A stretch of 64,000 nucleotides of DNA from Commensalibacter papalotli (ex Servin-Garciduenas et al. 2014) (GCF_000527695.1 NZ_ATSX01000001.1:186001-250000), one strand, 5' to 3'. Positions 46,442 to 56,258 are shown, counted from the stretch's first letter. A program made the numbers and translations. Notes: generated by a model not told the origin, from the sequence alone.

Positions 46442-46666
46442 TTATTTTCGTTTTATTAAAAAGGATAAAGATGCTCCTTGATCTGAAAAAGCAATAAGTG
46501 CATGTCCTGTTTGGCGACAAAATTCTTGAAAATCTTTGATAGCACTGCGGTCTGTTGCCAGAACACGTAAACAATCACCTTTTTGTAGTTTTTGTAATGC
46601 ACGGTTGGCTTTTAAAACAGGCAAAGGACAGGATAATCCTTTGGCATCCAAAACCGTCTCAATCAT
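46442..46666 (-). CDS. TusA-family sulfur carrier protein
   Basis: The 74-residue protein has the signature GLSCPLPVLKANRAL, with the sulfur-carrying Cys13, and the second TDRSAIKDFQEFCRQTGH block. Members relay persulfide sulfur for tRNA thiolation or other sulfur transfer. It lies just upstream of xseB on the same strand (86-nt gap) and is preceded by the permease terminator. Which pathway it serves is not clear because no tusBCDE genes are present here. Confidence 0.88.
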   Translation of the reverse strand: MIETVLDAKGLSCPLPVLKANRALQKLQKGDCLRVLATDRSAIKDFQEFCRQTGHALIAFSDQGASLSFLIKRK

Positions 46667-46678
46667 GAAAATATTCCT

Positions 46679-46704
46679 AAAAAAGACCTTGTTTCCAAGG
46701 TCTT
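46679..46704 (-). terminator. Terminator after the amino acid permease gene
   Basis: A perfect 9-bp stem (AAGACCTTG / CAAGGTCTT) with a 4-nt loop runs into a T-rich tract on the minus strand, 40 nt past the permease stop and just upstream of the tusA-like gene. Confidence 0.88.
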
Positions 46705-46743
46705 CAATACACTAATTTTAACTATTTGTATAGAATATTTGTG

Positions 46744-48177
46744 TTATTCCAGTTCTGAATGTTTCATTTCACCAGTATGGCTGTGTTTATAAGTAAAAAC
46801 ACGACAAATGCCAATAACTCCAAGAATTGCACAGGTGATGATGATTTGTGTTCTAGAAACACTATTAAAGAGCATTGCGATGACTACTGCAATCAAAGAT
46901 AAAACAGTAAACCATGATAGATATGGGAAAAGCCACATTTGAAAAATAGGAAGTTGGTTTGCTTTTTCCATTTTTTTGCGTACATTAATCTGGGAAAGAC
47001 CAATAGCAATATAAACAAATAAAATGATAGAACCAGCACAACTTAATAGATATGAAAAAGTATGGCTTGGAGAAATATAAGAAGCAATTGAAATAGCAAT
47101 ACCAATAAAAGAAGCTGTGATAATAGCACGTTTAGGCACACCATTGCTGGTGGTATGAATAAGCCATCTTGGAGCATCATTATATTCAGCCAGTTCAAAT
47201 AATGTTCTGGATGTTGCATAAATTGAAGAATTTAAACATGAAAGAATAGCAATTAAAATCGTAAATTCCATAATATCTGCCGCATATGGAATATGAATGG
47301 CTTGTAATGCCATTAAGAACGGAGAAACCCCTGGAACAACTTTATCCCAAGGTACAATGGCTAAGATTACACCAATTGATAATACATAAAAAGCGATAAT
47401 TCTAAAGACAATAGTTCTTGTAGCATAAGCAACATTTTCAGCAGGTTTATCAGATTCAGCTGCAGCAATAGTTGCGACTTCGGATCCTGTTACAGTAAAT
47501 AAAACCGTTGGAATAATGGTCAAGATCGCAATTAAACCATTGGGGAAAAAACCACTATGTGTCCAAATATTTTCTATATGACCCTCTGTAAAACCAAATA
47601 AATGGGTGATTGCAATACCACCAACAACAATAAAAGCAGCAATTGCAACAATTTTAATCAGTGCAAACCAAAATTCAAACTCGCCATAACCACGTACAGA
47701 AAACAGATTGGTCAACATCATTGCAATTACCAGGATTGGTCCCAACAGCATTGTCGCAGTAAAGCTGTATTCTTTGGGGATATGCATATAATGTTGTAAC
47801 ATTTCGCCACCTGCAATTGATTCAGCGGCAATCGCAGAAATCCAGAATAGCCAATATCCCCATCCTAAAACAAAGGTAACATTATGCCCCAGTCCCCTAC
47901 GAATATGGTTTAAAAAGGAACCAATTTCTGGCCTTTGGATAACCAATTCACCCAACATTCTCATCACAAAGAAAATCATAAGCCCAGTGATAATATAAGA
48001 TAATAAAACGGCAGGTCCTGCAGCATGAATAGAAGCTGATGCACCAACAAAAAGACCAGCACCAATGATACCCCCCATAGAAATCATTACAACATGACGA
48101 CGTTCAAGGGTATGGGCCAGCTCACCATCTTTTAATGGAGGAGAGATAATTTTTTCTTTGTTTTTTTTACTTGTCAA
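46744..48177 (-). CDS. APC-superfamily amino acid permease (AAT family)
   Basis: The 477-residue protein has 12 hydrophobic segments. The start LERRHVVMISMGGIIGAGLFVGAS is the substrate- and cation-site signature of the AAT family (GabP, AroP, ProY and relatives). It imports an amino acid or GABA by proton symport. The substrate cannot be deduced from sequence alone. It is monocistronic, with a terminator at 46679-46704 and a long upstream region. Confidence 0.9.
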   Translation of the reverse strand: MTSKKNKEKIISPPLKDGELAHTLERRHVVMISMGGIIGAGLFVGASASIHAAGPAVLLSYIITGLMIFFVMRMLGELVIQRPEIGSFLNHIRRGLGHNVTFVLGWGYWLFWISAIAAESIAGGEMLQHYMHIPKEYSFTATMLLGPILVIAMMLTNLFSVRGYGEFEFWFALIKIVAIAAFIVVGGIAITHLFGFTEGHIENIWTHSGFFPNGLIAILTIIPTVLFTVTGSEVATIAAAESDKPAENVAYATRTIVFRIIAFYVLSIGVILAIVPWDKVVPGVSPFLMALQAIHIPYAADIMEFTILIAILSCLNSSIYATSRTLFELAEYNDAPRWLIHTTSNGVPKRAIITASFIGIAISIASYISPSHTFSYLLSCAGSIILFVYIAIGLSQINVRKKMEKANQLPIFQMWLFPYLSWFTVLSLIAVVIAMLFNSVSRTQIIITCAILGVIGICRVFTYKHSHTGEMKHSELE

Positions 48178-48612
48178 TGGAAGGTCCTTTATTATCGTAA
48201 GTAATCATATTGTTAATGTAATCTAAAAGATGAGGCGTAATCTTTTCATTTATTGCAAAGTTCAAAAATTATCGTGAAATAACTTTGAAAATAAAATATT
48301 CTACGCAATCACCCATCTTAGGTTAGAGGATGGATGCTTTTGCTATAATAAAATAATTTTTGTTACTTTTAATATATTTTTGCTTATTTTATTTAATTTT
48401 GCAAATAGAGATTATGTTACATTAAAATAATTTATAAAAAAATTTGTTACAATTTTGGAAATATTTATTTATTTTTTACTCATTTTAGAAAATATAATTA
48501 CATATTGGGGTTTCATTTTTTGATTAATAGGAAATAAAAACATAAGAGATTTTTACCTAATGTGCAAATTCACTGATAATTCATGAAAGAATATCATATT
48601 CATTCCAAAAAA
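48178..48612. other. Long AT-rich intergenic region upstream of the permease gene
   Basis: About 435 bases that contain no coding sequence I can support. They are very A/T-rich apart from a short GC-richer patch near 48300-48345. The permease promoter and any regulator site must lie here, but no recognisable operator or riboswitch is visible. Confidence 0.4.
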
Positions 48613-48648
48613 TAAAACCAACTTTCATGAACATTGAAGTTGGTTTTA
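48613..48648 (-). terminator. Terminator after aspS
   Basis: A perfect 12-bp stem (TAAAACCAACTT / AAGTTGGTTTTA) with a 12-nt loop lies 64 nt past the aspS stop, with a T-rich tract downstream on the minus strand. Confidence 0.82.
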
Positions 48649-48711
48649 TATAAATCAATACAGCTTTATTGTCTTTAAGATAAATTACTTGTTTAAGACA
48701 AATTATGTTTT

Positions 48712-50532
48712 TTAGTTTTTATTTGCTTCGGAAGCATTTTCTGGTTTTTTCACATTAACCTTAGGTAAATTTAAAGCCAAAGAAAGCTCTTTTAAACGTT
48801 CTGGTGTCGTAGGAGCAGGGGCGCACATCATTAAATCTTCACCTTGTTGATTTAATGGGAACAAAATCACTTCGCGAATATTAGGTTCATCCGTAAGCAA
48901 CATGACAATACGATCAACACCAGGGGCTGCACCACCATGAGGAGGGGCACCATAACGGAATGCGTTTAACATACCACCAAAGCGTTTTTCGACTTCTTCT
49001 TCTGGATAGCCAGCAATTTCAAAGGCACGGATCATAATGTCTGGGCGGTGGTTACGAATAGCACCAGAAGAAAGCTCGATACCATTACAAACAATATCAT
49101 ATTGATAAGCGTTAATTTCCAAAGGATCTTGACTGTTTAAGGCTTCTAACCCACCTTGAGGCATAGAGAAAGGATTATGAGAGAAATCAATTAATCCTGT
49201 TTCTTCATTAAGTTCATACATTGGGAAATCAACAATCCAACAGAAACGGAATGCGTTCTGTTCAATTAAACCAAGTTCTATTGCGATCTTTGTGCGCACA
49301 GTTCCAGAGAACTTAACCATTTCCAGCCCTTTGCCAGCCACAAAGAAAACAGCATCGCCATTTTGTAAGTTACAAGCTTGCTTGATCGCTTCACAACGTG
49401 CTTCGTCAAGGTTCTTAGCAATTGGGCCTTTGGCTGCACCAGTTTCATCAAAAGTGATATATCCAAGGCCACCCATTTTTTCTTCTCTAGCCCAACCATT
49501 GAGTTTATCAAAGAAAGAACGAGGTTTGCCACCAGCACCAGGAGCAGGAATAGCACGAACTTCACCGCCTTCAGCAGTAATTTTTGCAAATAATCCAAAA
49601 TCAGAACCATCAAAAGCACTGGTTACATCGGTAATTTTTAAAGGATTACGTAAATCAGGTTTGTCGCTACCATACTCTTTCATCGCCGTTTTATAAGGGA
49701 TACGTTCGAAAGGGGCAGGGCTGATTTTGTGGTTTGGTGCAAATTCTTTGAAAATGCCTTCCATAACAGGCTCAAGTGTTTCAAAAACATCTTCTTGAGT
49801 AACAAAAGACATTTCAAAATCTAATTGATAGAACTCACCAGGAGAGCGATCTGCACGTGCGGCTTCATCACGGAAACAAGGGGCAATTTGGAAATAACGA
49901 TCAAAACCAGCAACCATTGCCAATTGTTTAAATTGTTGAGGGGCTTGAGGAAGTGCATAAAACTTGCCAGGATGTAAACGTGCAGGCACCAAAAAGTCTC
50001 TTGCACCTTCAGGTGATGATGCAGTCAGGATTGGTGTTTGGAATTCAGTAAAGCCTTGTTCGATCATACGATTACGTAGGCTAGAGATGACGTTTGATCT
50101 TAATAAAATATTACGATGCAGTCGTTCACGACGTAAGTCAATATAACGATAGGTTAAACGTAAATCTTCAGGATAATTTTCATTTCCATTAACTTGGAAA
50201 GGTAATACCGCAGCAGAAGACAAAATTTCGATATTATCAGCTTGAATTTCAATTTCACCCGTTGGTAGTTTTGGGTTAATAGTTTCGCCTTCACGTGAAA
50301 CAACTTTGCCAGTAACGCATAAAACGCTTTCTACTCTGATTTTTTCAATGGTTTCCAGTAAAGAGGAATTAGCTGGAATAACAATTTGAGTAATGCCAAA
50401 ATGGTCACGAAGATCAATAAACAATAATCCGCCATGGTCTCTTTTACTATGTACCCAGCCAGAAAGTTTAACAATTGATCCAACGTCATTTGCTCGTAGA
50501 GCAGCACAATTATGGGTACGATAGCGATGCAT
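48712..50532 (-). CDS. aspS: Aspartyl-tRNA synthetase
   Basis: AspRS charges tRNA-Asp. The 606-residue bacterial-type enzyme has the N-terminal OB-fold ([23 protein letters not shown]), class II motif 2 ([19 protein letters not shown]), the bacterial GAD insertion domain (about 290-420) and motif 3 ([14 protein letters not shown]). A short polar tail ends [12 protein letters not shown]. The ATG at 50532 matches the usual start [10 protein letters not shown]. Whether it also charges tRNA-Asn cannot be judged here. Confidence 0.95.
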   Translation of the reverse strand: MHRYRTHNCAALRANDVGSIVKLSGWVHSKRDHGGLLFIDLRDHFGITQIVIPANSSLLETIEKIRVESVLCVTGKVVSREGETINPKLPTGEIEIQADNIEILSSAAVLPFQVNGNENYPEDLRLTYRYIDLRRERLHRNILLRSNVISSLRNRMIEQGFTEFQTPILTASSPEGARDFLVPARLHPGKFYALPQAPQQFKQLAMVAGFDRYFQIAPCFRDEAARADRSPGEFYQLDFEMSFVTQEDVFETLEPVMEGIFKEFAPNHKISPAPFERIPYKTAMKEYGSDKPDLRNPLKITDVTSAFDGSDFGLFAKITAEGGEVRAIPAPGAGGKPRSFFDKLNGWAREEKMGGLGYITFDETGAAKGPIAKNLDEARCEAIKQACNLQNGDAVFFVAGKGLEMVKFSGTVRTKIAIELGLIEQNAFRFCWIVDFPMYELNEETGLIDFSHNPFSMPQGGLEALNSQDPLEINAYQYDIVCNGIELSSGAIRNHRPDIMIRAFEIAGYPEEEVEKRFGGMLNAFRYGAPPHGGAAPGVDRIVMLLTDEPNIREVILFPLNQQGEDLMMCAPAPTTPERLKELSLALNLPKVNVKKPENASEANKN

Positions 50533-50831
50533 TGATTTATCCTATATCCTGTTATTAAATTTTAATTATAGTTTTTATGATATGAAAGGAATGATTACAA
50601 CAAAAATGCTGTATCACTTGTTTAAAGTCGTGATTATAAAGGAGATAATGTATTCTTTCAAATTCATTCCTTGTTATTCGGAATTATAATCTACCATTAA
50701 TTTTATAATATTAATTAAAGAACAAGGAGTGATAGAATTAATTCAGTAATATTTTGTATTTCTCTTTAGTTTCAAATCATTATATATCTGTTATAAATGA
50801 AAATAGCTAATAAACAATTTGAAAATAAGTT
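50533..50831. other. AT-rich intergenic region upstream of aspS
   Basis: About 300 bases separate the aspS start from a decayed gene. They hold the aspS promoter on the minus strand. A very short plus-strand frame beginning near 50648 follows AAGGAGA, but it encodes only 14 residues and is not convincing. Confidence 0.35.
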
Positions 50832-51226
50832 ATGTTGCAAGCAGCTGTAGAATACATTAACACCATTAAAAAAAAGTTAAATATTCAATTTCCAGAGCTT
50901 CGTAAAATTTTCTACTTAAAGAAATTAACAATAATGACAAATATTAAGTGACCAATATTCAAGGCAATATTGTGTCTTTATATTCTTATTTAGACTTGCT
51001 GGAACGTAATGAGATCTATTAAATACAAGCCCATGAACCTAATTATTTAATAATTGGCCAGGATGGAGATCAAGGAAATTTTATTAATGCAAATTCTGTT
51101 AATCCTTCAGAAATTATTTACATCAACGATCTTGGTGCATTAGGGTGTTTAGAAATGGAACTGGTTGCATCGACTATTAACGCTTTTGTACAAAAAAATA
51201 TAATAAATAAATCAACAAAGTCATAA
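50832..51226 (+). pseudogene. Broken SMI1/KNR4 (SUKH)-like gene
   Basis: An ATG at 50832 opens MLQAAVEYINTIKKKLNIQF and stops at a TGA at 50949 after 39 codons. About two bases away in another frame, the sequence continues as TNIQGNIVSLYSYLDLLERNEIY, hits TAA near 51020, and then runs on as NYLIIGQDGDQGNFINAN, IIYINDLGALG and a final helix LVASTINAFV to a stop at 51226. The last part has the SUKH pattern (Y-L-I-I-G-x-D-G-D-x-G-x-F, then a strand, then a C-terminal helix) seen in immunity proteins of polymorphic toxin systems. At least one frameshift and one stop make it a pseudogene. The family call rests on pattern only. Confidence 0.55.
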
Positions 51227-51229
51227 AAC

Positions 51230-51365
51230 GTCTGTGATTCTTAGCCCTAGCATCGCACGCCTTATTAAAATATTCCCTTAACTTCTCACCTTGTTTATGT
51301 TCAGAATAAATACGGCACAAAGCGTGCAGTGCGTCATCGTTTCTTCTGGTGCCAGCCTGTTCGTA
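51230..51365 (-). pseudogene. Fragment of a Sel1/TPR-like repeat gene
   Basis: On the minus strand, a frame preceded directly by a stop encodes QAGTRRNDDALHALCRIYS followed by EHKQGEKLREYFNKACDARA. The A-L-x-A-L-x-x-I-Y-x-x-x-K-Q-G ... Y-F-N-K-A-C-D-A pattern fits one Sel1-like repeat. It has no start codon or ribosome-binding site, so it looks like a remnant. It is tail to tail with the broken SUKH-like gene. Confidence 0.4.
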
Positions 51366-51435
51366 TTAAGAGAAAGTCTGGTCTACATGATAGTAAGTTA
51401 ATTAAAGCAAAGTATTTTTAAAAAGAATTTTAAAT

Positions 51436-51479
51436 CTCTATATAAATTACATATAAAAATTTATATAATTTATATAGAG
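51436..51479. terminator. A/T-rich 14-bp stem-loop downstream of the Rrf2 gene
   Basis: CTCTATATAAATTA and its exact inverse TAATTTATATAGAG (14 bp, 16-nt loop) lie 42 nt past the stop of the NsrR-like gene. The minus-strand RNA ends in a T-rich stretch. It may end that transcript or mark the edge of the decayed patch. Confidence 0.5.
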
Positions 51480-51520
51480 GTTAATGTGATTTACTCTAAG
51501 TTTATGCATAGGTAGATAAG

Positions 51521-51976
51521 TTAAGAAAATGTAGTTTTACAATCTATATGTTGGGGTCGTATTGTGGTTAATAAAACCTCTAACTTATCATAATCCTGTA
51601 AAATGCAATCCAAAGTATATTGGTCTAATACGTTATAGAAAGCATCAAAAGCTTTATGTATTATTGTTTTGATCGCACAAGCCTCTTTAATGATACATTT
51701 TCCACATTTTATAGGTTGCTCGGTATCCTCTGTATGCCTGACGATACTGCCAAGGGTAATTTCCGAAGGGGGTCTGCTTAATTGTAATCCTCCTTTTCTC
51801 CCTCGAACAGTTGAAATCAAGTCAGCCTTTCCAAGGTGATGAACAACTTTCATCAAATGGTTTTGCGAAATATCATAGCAAGTTGCTATTTCGTTAATAG
51901 AGCTGAGACGATTTTGGTGGATACTCAGATAAACTAAAACTCTTAGCGCATAGTCTGTATATAAAGAAATTTGCAT
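51521..51976 (-). CDS. Rrf2-family transcriptional regulator, NsrR-like
   Basis: The 151-residue protein has the Rrf2 winged helix (MQISLYTDYALRVLVYL, then INEIATCYDISQNHLMKVVHHL, VRGRKGGLQLSR) and a Cys cluster CGKCIIKEAC (C-x2-C-x5-C), followed by LDQYTLDCIL. This part resembles NsrR, the [Fe-S] nitric-oxide-sensing repressor. NsrR targets such as hmp are not adjacent, so its regulon is unknown. The ATG at 51976 follows GAGGTG; a further four upstream codons are also open. Confidence 0.82.
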   Translation of the reverse strand: MQISLYTDYALRVLVYLSIHQNRLSSINEIATCYDISQNHLMKVVHHLGKADLISTVRGRKGGLQLSRPPSEITLGSIVRHTEDTEQPIKCGKCIIKEACAIKTIIHKAFDAFYNVLDQYTLDCILQDYDKLEVLLTTIRPQHIDCKTTFS

Positions 51977-52027
51977 ACAACACCTCATTCACTTAAAAAA
52001 TATAAAGTAGAATTACAATATATTAAC

Positions 52028-52060
52028 AGGCCTGGAGATATATACTATCAGTCCAGGCCT
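52028..52060. terminator. Possible terminator between rne and the Rrf2 gene
   Basis: A 9-bp GC-rich stem (AGGCCTGGA / TCCAGGCCT) with a 15-nt loop lies 30 nt past the rne stop. Only a weak T-run follows on the minus strand. Confidence 0.55.
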
Positions 52061-52090
52061 TTATGTATAAGTCTATATAATCATTAAGTC

Positions 52091-54787
52091 TTAGCGTTTC
52101 CACCACCCCGCACGAGGTGTTGGTGTAGGAGCATCATCATCTATGACAATTGGTTTAATTGCTGGAGTTTGGCTGTTATCTTTAGATGCCTCTTCAGCCT
52201 TAGACTTTGTTGACTTTGTTTGTTTGGTCGTTGTTTTTCGTGCCGTTGGTTTGGCTTTCTTTTCCTCTGTAGTTTTTGTAACTACTTTTTTTGTAGCACT
52301 CACTTTTCTGCCACGAGTTGTCTTTTGAACAGGCTCTACATTCAATTGATCAGAAGCAGCAGGAATTTCAGTGGGTTTATCCTCACTTGCTTCTACTGTT
52401 TTTTTCTTAGGTGAAGCGGTTGTTTTTCTGCTTTTTGTAACACCAGTTGTTTTTGTGGTTTTACGCGTTCTTTTAGCAGGTTTTTCTTCTATAACAGCAT
52501 CATCTTTAACAGGCTCTGTGATAGTCGTTAAAGCTTTTGAAGTAGAGATTTTTTCCTTTATTTGATCATTCTCTTTTTTATCCGTAATTTCAATAGCAAT
52601 AAAAGCAGGTGATTCTGGTTTGTTACTATTGATTTCAAGAGTATTTACAACAGGTTGTTGTTCAATTGTTGTAATGGGAGTAATGTCAATTGTCGTTGTA
52701 TGAGTTATGTTCTCAGATGCCTCTTGTGTAACATTTTCATCGTTGTTCTGTTGATATTTATTACGTTTCCAACGTGGTTGGCGTGGATAGCGATTAGAGC
52801 GTTTAGGGCGATCTTCTTTTTTAGATGCAAAATATTCATCTTGATTAACAACAGGATGAAAACTGATATCAGGTTGTTCATCTTGATCATTTACAATAAT
52901 CGCAGCAACATCCTGCTCAGGAACCGTTTCTATCGGTTCGATAAGTTCTGATTGTTCATCTTTGTGTTGTCGATAATTATTATAACGTGAGCGTCTATTA
53001 TTATTGTTATTACGACGTTTACGTTGTTGATAAGAGTCTTTTTCTTCTGTCGCTTCTACAGCTTCAGAAGATTCGGATTGAATTGGAATTTCTCTTATAA
53101 AGGGGCTATCTTGTTGTAATAAAATATCAGCTTTTTCTTGCTCAGCCTCTAGCTCTTGTTCAAGGGCTTCATTAATTTCATGAGAAAATGAAATCTGTGA
53201 GTTTGGTAATGTGGTATCAATTTCTAAAATGATTTGTATTTTGTATTTACTCTCAATGTCTAATAACCAGCTTCTTTTCTGGTTTAAGATATAAAAAGCG
53301 ATATCATTAGAATTGGTATATACAGTTAAAATACCAGGTTTTGACCTGCGTGCTTCCTCGTCAATTTGGCGTAAAATATGCAAGCAGGCACTTGGAGTGC
53401 TGCGAATAATTCCTGTTCCATTACAATGAGAGCAAGGGACGAAAGAAAACTCAGAAATAGAAGGTCGTAAGCGTTGACGGGTCATTTCTAATAAACCAAA
53501 TGACGAAATGGAACCAACTTGGATGCGTGCACGATCTTTGTGAATAGCATTTTTTAAACGCTTTTCAACCATGTAATTGTGTTTTCTATTTTCCATGTCG
53601 ATAAAATCGACCACAATTAACCCCGCCAAATCACGCAGGCGTAATTGACGTCCCAGCTCATCAGCTGCTTCTAGGTTGGTGCGTAACGCTGTTTCTTCTA
53701 TGTCTTTTTCTTTAATAGAGCGCCCTGAATTGACATCAATAGCAACCAAGGCCTCTGTTTGATTAATGACTAAATACCCACCAGATTTTAATTGTACTGT
53801 TGGTGAAAGCATTTGATCGATTAAATTTTCAACTTTGTAATGAGAGAAGAGGGTTTGTTTTTGATCACGCCAAAGGTGCAGTTTACGCATGTTTTGAGGC
53901 ATCAAAGCACGCATATAATCTCTGGCAACATTCCAACCATCTTCACCATCAATCAAAATTTCACCGATGTCAGGTGTATAGGTATCTCTGATAGCACGTT
54001 TTAAAAGGCTTGAATCTTCATAAATTAAGGATGGAGCAACAGCTTTCATCGTACGGTCACGGATTTCGTCCCATAAATGTAAAAGATATTCGCCATCTTT
54101 TAGCGCATCAGGTTTTGGACATTGTGCACCAGCAGTACGAATAATCATCCCCATGTGAGAAGGAATATTCAATTCGGCAATAATATCTTTTAAGCGACGA
54201 CGTTCTGCAATAGAGGTAATTTTTCTTGAAATTCCACCGCCTCGGAGAGAGTTGGGCATTAAAACACAATATCTTCCTGCCAAAGATAGATATGTTGTTA
54301 AGGCAGCACCTTTATTTCCTCTTTCTTCTTTAACCACTTGGATTAATAATATCTGCCGTCTATGAATAACTTCTTGAATTTTATAGTTTTTTAATATGTT
54401 GGCGACAGGTTGGCTGATTTCATCATCATCATTAAATGTTGTCGTTTGCTGATCATCAGAAATATCATCATCTATTTGATTATCATCAAGATCATTTTTT
54501 TCGTTTTTATTTAGCTCAAGCAGTTTATTACGATCCGCAACAGGAATTTGATAATAATCAGGATGAATTTCACTGAATGCCAAAAAGCCGTGACGATTTC
54601 CACCATACTCTACAAATGCAGCTTGCAAGCTTGGTTCAATACGGATAACTTTGGCGAGATAGATATTTCCTTTTAATTGTTTTTTTGTGGCATTTTCAAC
54701 GTCATAGTTTTCTATACAATTACCATCAAGGATAACGATGCGTGTTTCTTCTTTATAGCTGGCATCAATCAGCATTTTTTTATTCAT
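52091..54787 (-). CDS. rne: Ribonuclease E/G
   Basis: RNase E is the main endonuclease for mRNA decay and rRNA/tRNA processing. The 898-residue protein begins KKMLIDASYKEETRIVILDG. Its S1 domain (about 38-160) is interrupted by an acidic Asp/Asn-rich insert. The DNase I-like catalytic part includes VAIDVNSGR and LAGLIVVDFIDME with the metal Asp residues, and the zinc link is CSHCNGTG near residue 449. From about 540 on the chain is disordered, rich in Arg/Asn (RRKRRNNNN-type) and later Lys/Thr/Glu, and ends in the conserved RAGWWKR. Such tails scaffold degradosome partners. amiC is divergent upstream, a common alphaproteobacterial pairing. Confidence 0.93.
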   Translation of the reverse strand: MNKKMLIDASYKEETRIVILDGNCIENYDVENATKKQLKGNIYLAKVIRIEPSLQAAFVEYGGNRHGFLAFSEIHPDYYQIPVADRNKLLELNKNEKNDLDDNQIDDDISDDQQTTTFNDDDEISQPVANILKNYKIQEVIHRRQILLIQVVKEERGNKGAALTTYLSLAGRYCVLMPNSLRGGGISRKITSIAERRRLKDIIAELNIPSHMGMIIRTAGAQCPKPDALKDGEYLLHLWDEIRDRTMKAVAPSLIYEDSSLLKRAIRDTYTPDIGEILIDGEDGWNVARDYMRALMPQNMRKLHLWRDQKQTLFSHYKVENLIDQMLSPTVQLKSGGYLVINQTEALVAIDVNSGRSIKEKDIEETALRTNLEAADELGRQLRLRDLAGLIVVDFIDMENRKHNYMVEKRLKNAIHKDRARIQVGSISSFGLLEMTRQRLRPSISEFSFVPCSHCNGTGIIRSTPSACLHILRQIDEEARRSKPGILTVYTNSNDIAFYILNQKRSWLLDIESKYKIQIILEIDTTLPNSQISFSHEINEALEQELEAEQEKADILLQQDSPFIREIPIQSESSEAVEATEEKDSYQQRKRRNNNNNRRSRYNNYRQHKDEQSELIEPIETVPEQDVAAIIVNDQDEQPDISFHPVVNQDEYFASKKEDRPKRSNRYPRQPRWKRNKYQQNNDENVTQEASENITHTTTIDITPITTIEQQPVVNTLEINSNKPESPAFIAIEITDKKENDQIKEKISTSKALTTITEPVKDDAVIEEKPAKRTRKTTKTTGVTKSRKTTASPKKKTVEASEDKPTEIPAASDQLNVEPVQKTTRGRKVSATKKVVTKTTEEKKAKPTARKTTTKQTKSTKSKAEEASKDNSQTPAIKPIVIDDDAPTPTPRAGWWKR

Positions 54788-55334
54788 GTTATATATTGCT
54801 CCGGTGATTGATCTATACAATCAAATAAATGTTTCTAACAATGTTTACGATGGGAGCGTGCATTTTATATTGTTTTTTACGACGCAACCATGAAACTTGT
54901 TAGAAACTGGTAAAACTGGTGATCTTGTTTATCAGATTTAGAAAATAATTACAGTATTAAAATTATTTTTAAATTTTATATTTGCACTTCTTTGTGCTTA
55001 TCTTTATTAAAACAGCATAATTAAAAATAATTTGAAATAATTTTTAATAGGGTTTTATCAAAGTTTATGGCTAAAAATATCATTAGAAAGACTCTTTATA
55101 TAAAATATAATAAATATGATTTTAACATGTAATTTTTACCACTATAAGTTGAGTGGTTTTCATAAAATTCATTATCTCAGAATTATAAGGTAACGCAAAG
55201 TCTTTTTTTAGTGTTTTTTAGGTTAATTAGTAACTTTAAATAAAAGAACTTTTTGAATTCTCGTCGAGAATCAGGCAATATGAGTTTGCATGGTTGTGAG
55301 TTGGTTTTGTTTAATCAAAAGTGTAAGCAGGAAA
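54788..55334. other. AT-rich divergent promoter region between rne and amiC
   Basis: About 550 bases with no convincing gene. rne mRNA usually has a long autoregulatory leader, so part of this region may be its 5' UTR, which is inference. The only distinct signal is the palindrome at 55257-55271. Confidence 0.45.
55257..55271. promoter_or_regulatory. Palindrome upstream of amiC, possible operator
   Basis: ATTCTCG-T-CGAGAAT is a perfect 7-bp inverted repeat around one base, 63 nt before the amiC start. Its size and symmetry fit a protein-binding site. It does not match the GTTC-N7-GTTC LexA box of alphaproteobacteria, and no factor is evident. Confidence 0.35.
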
Positions 55335-56258
55335 ATGAGTGATAGCAAAGAAAAGAGCTATAATAAAATTATAAATAGAATAATTCCTAAAATATCAAGA
55401 AGAGTTATGCTATCTGCTTCTGTGGCTTTTATTATCCCGTCAATTGCTTTGGCGGTTGAAAAGAGCACAAGGAATAAATCTGTATCCAAAACAGTTCATA
55501 AAAACTCTGCTAAATCTGTAACCAAATCTCCTGCAATTCTTGGTAAGGCAAAGCGTGCTTTACCAGTTGTCATACTTGATCCTGGACATGGTGGTAAAGA
55601 TCCCGGTGCAGTTGGATATTCTGGCACTTATGAAAAACATGTAGCTTACGCAACAGCGGTCGAATTATCAAGACAGCTAATGCGAACGGGTAAATATAAT
55701 GTTAAACTGACACGTAATTCAGACAAATTTGTCCCTTTGGATGGTCGTGTTGATTTTGCTCAAGTAAATAAAGCAAATTTATTTGTTTCGATACATGCCG
55801 ATGCCCTTAATAATCATTCAATCAAAGGGGCCAGCGTTTATACATTGTCTAATCATGCTTCTGATGCTCAATCTGCAGCGCTTGCCTCTGTTGAAAATAA
55901 TGCTGACAAATATGGTGGTCCTGATGTGCACGTTGCTTCTCCAGCTGTACAAAAAATACTAGCAAGTCTAGTAAAGCTAGAGACAAAAAGAGAATCAGTT
56001 GCTATTGCACAAAATGTTGTAAATTCTTTTAAACCACGTCTGGGATTGTTACCTAACCCTAGACGATATGCTGCATTTGTAGTATTAAAATCTGTAAATA
56101 TTCCATCAGTTTTGGTTGAGATGGGTTTTATGTCTAATCGAAATGATGAGGCAGCATTAAGAAGAGCAGGATATCGTTCTTTAGTTGCTTCTTCTATGTG
56201 TCAAGCAATTGATCGTTATTTTGCTATTGGTGGTAGTGTTACACATTTAGCTGGTTAA
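55335..56258 (+). CDS. amiC: N-acetylmuramoyl-L-alanine amidase (AmiC type)
   Basis: AmiC cuts the stem peptide from peptidoglycan during daughter-cell separation. The 307-residue protein has an N-terminal signal with SRRVMLSASVAF, possibly a Tat signal. A short basic linker leads to an Amidase_3 domain with LDPGHGGKDPGAVG (zinc His), a Glu after the GTYEKH stretch, SIHADA (zinc His) and VEMGFMSN (catalytic Glu). Many AmiC enzymes have an N-terminal AMIN domain; it is absent here. AGGAAA precedes ATG 55335. The penicillin-binding protein gene that often follows amiC is not here. The FtsEX system in this window is a likely upstream controller. Confidence 0.9.
   Translation: MSDSKEKSYNKIINRIIPKISRRVMLSASVAFIIPSIALAVEKSTRNKSVSKTVHKNSAKSVTKSPAILGKAKRALPVVILDPGHGGKDPGAVGYSGTYEKHVAYATAVELSRQLMRTGKYNVKLTRNSDKFVPLDGRVDFAQVNKANLFVSIHADALNNHSIKGASVYTLSNHASDAQSAALASVENNADKYGGPDVHVASPAVQKILASLVKLETKRESVAIAQNVVNSFKPRLGLLPNPRRYAAFVVLKSVNIPSVLVEMGFMSNRNDEAALRRAGYRSLVASSMCQAIDRYFAIGGSVTHLAG

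Noticed and set aside
51227-51420. Plus-strand frame reading NKYGTKRAVRHRFFWCQ as a toxin tail
   Set aside because: No start, no match to a toxin family that I recognise, and the opposite strand has a more convincing Sel1-like pattern.
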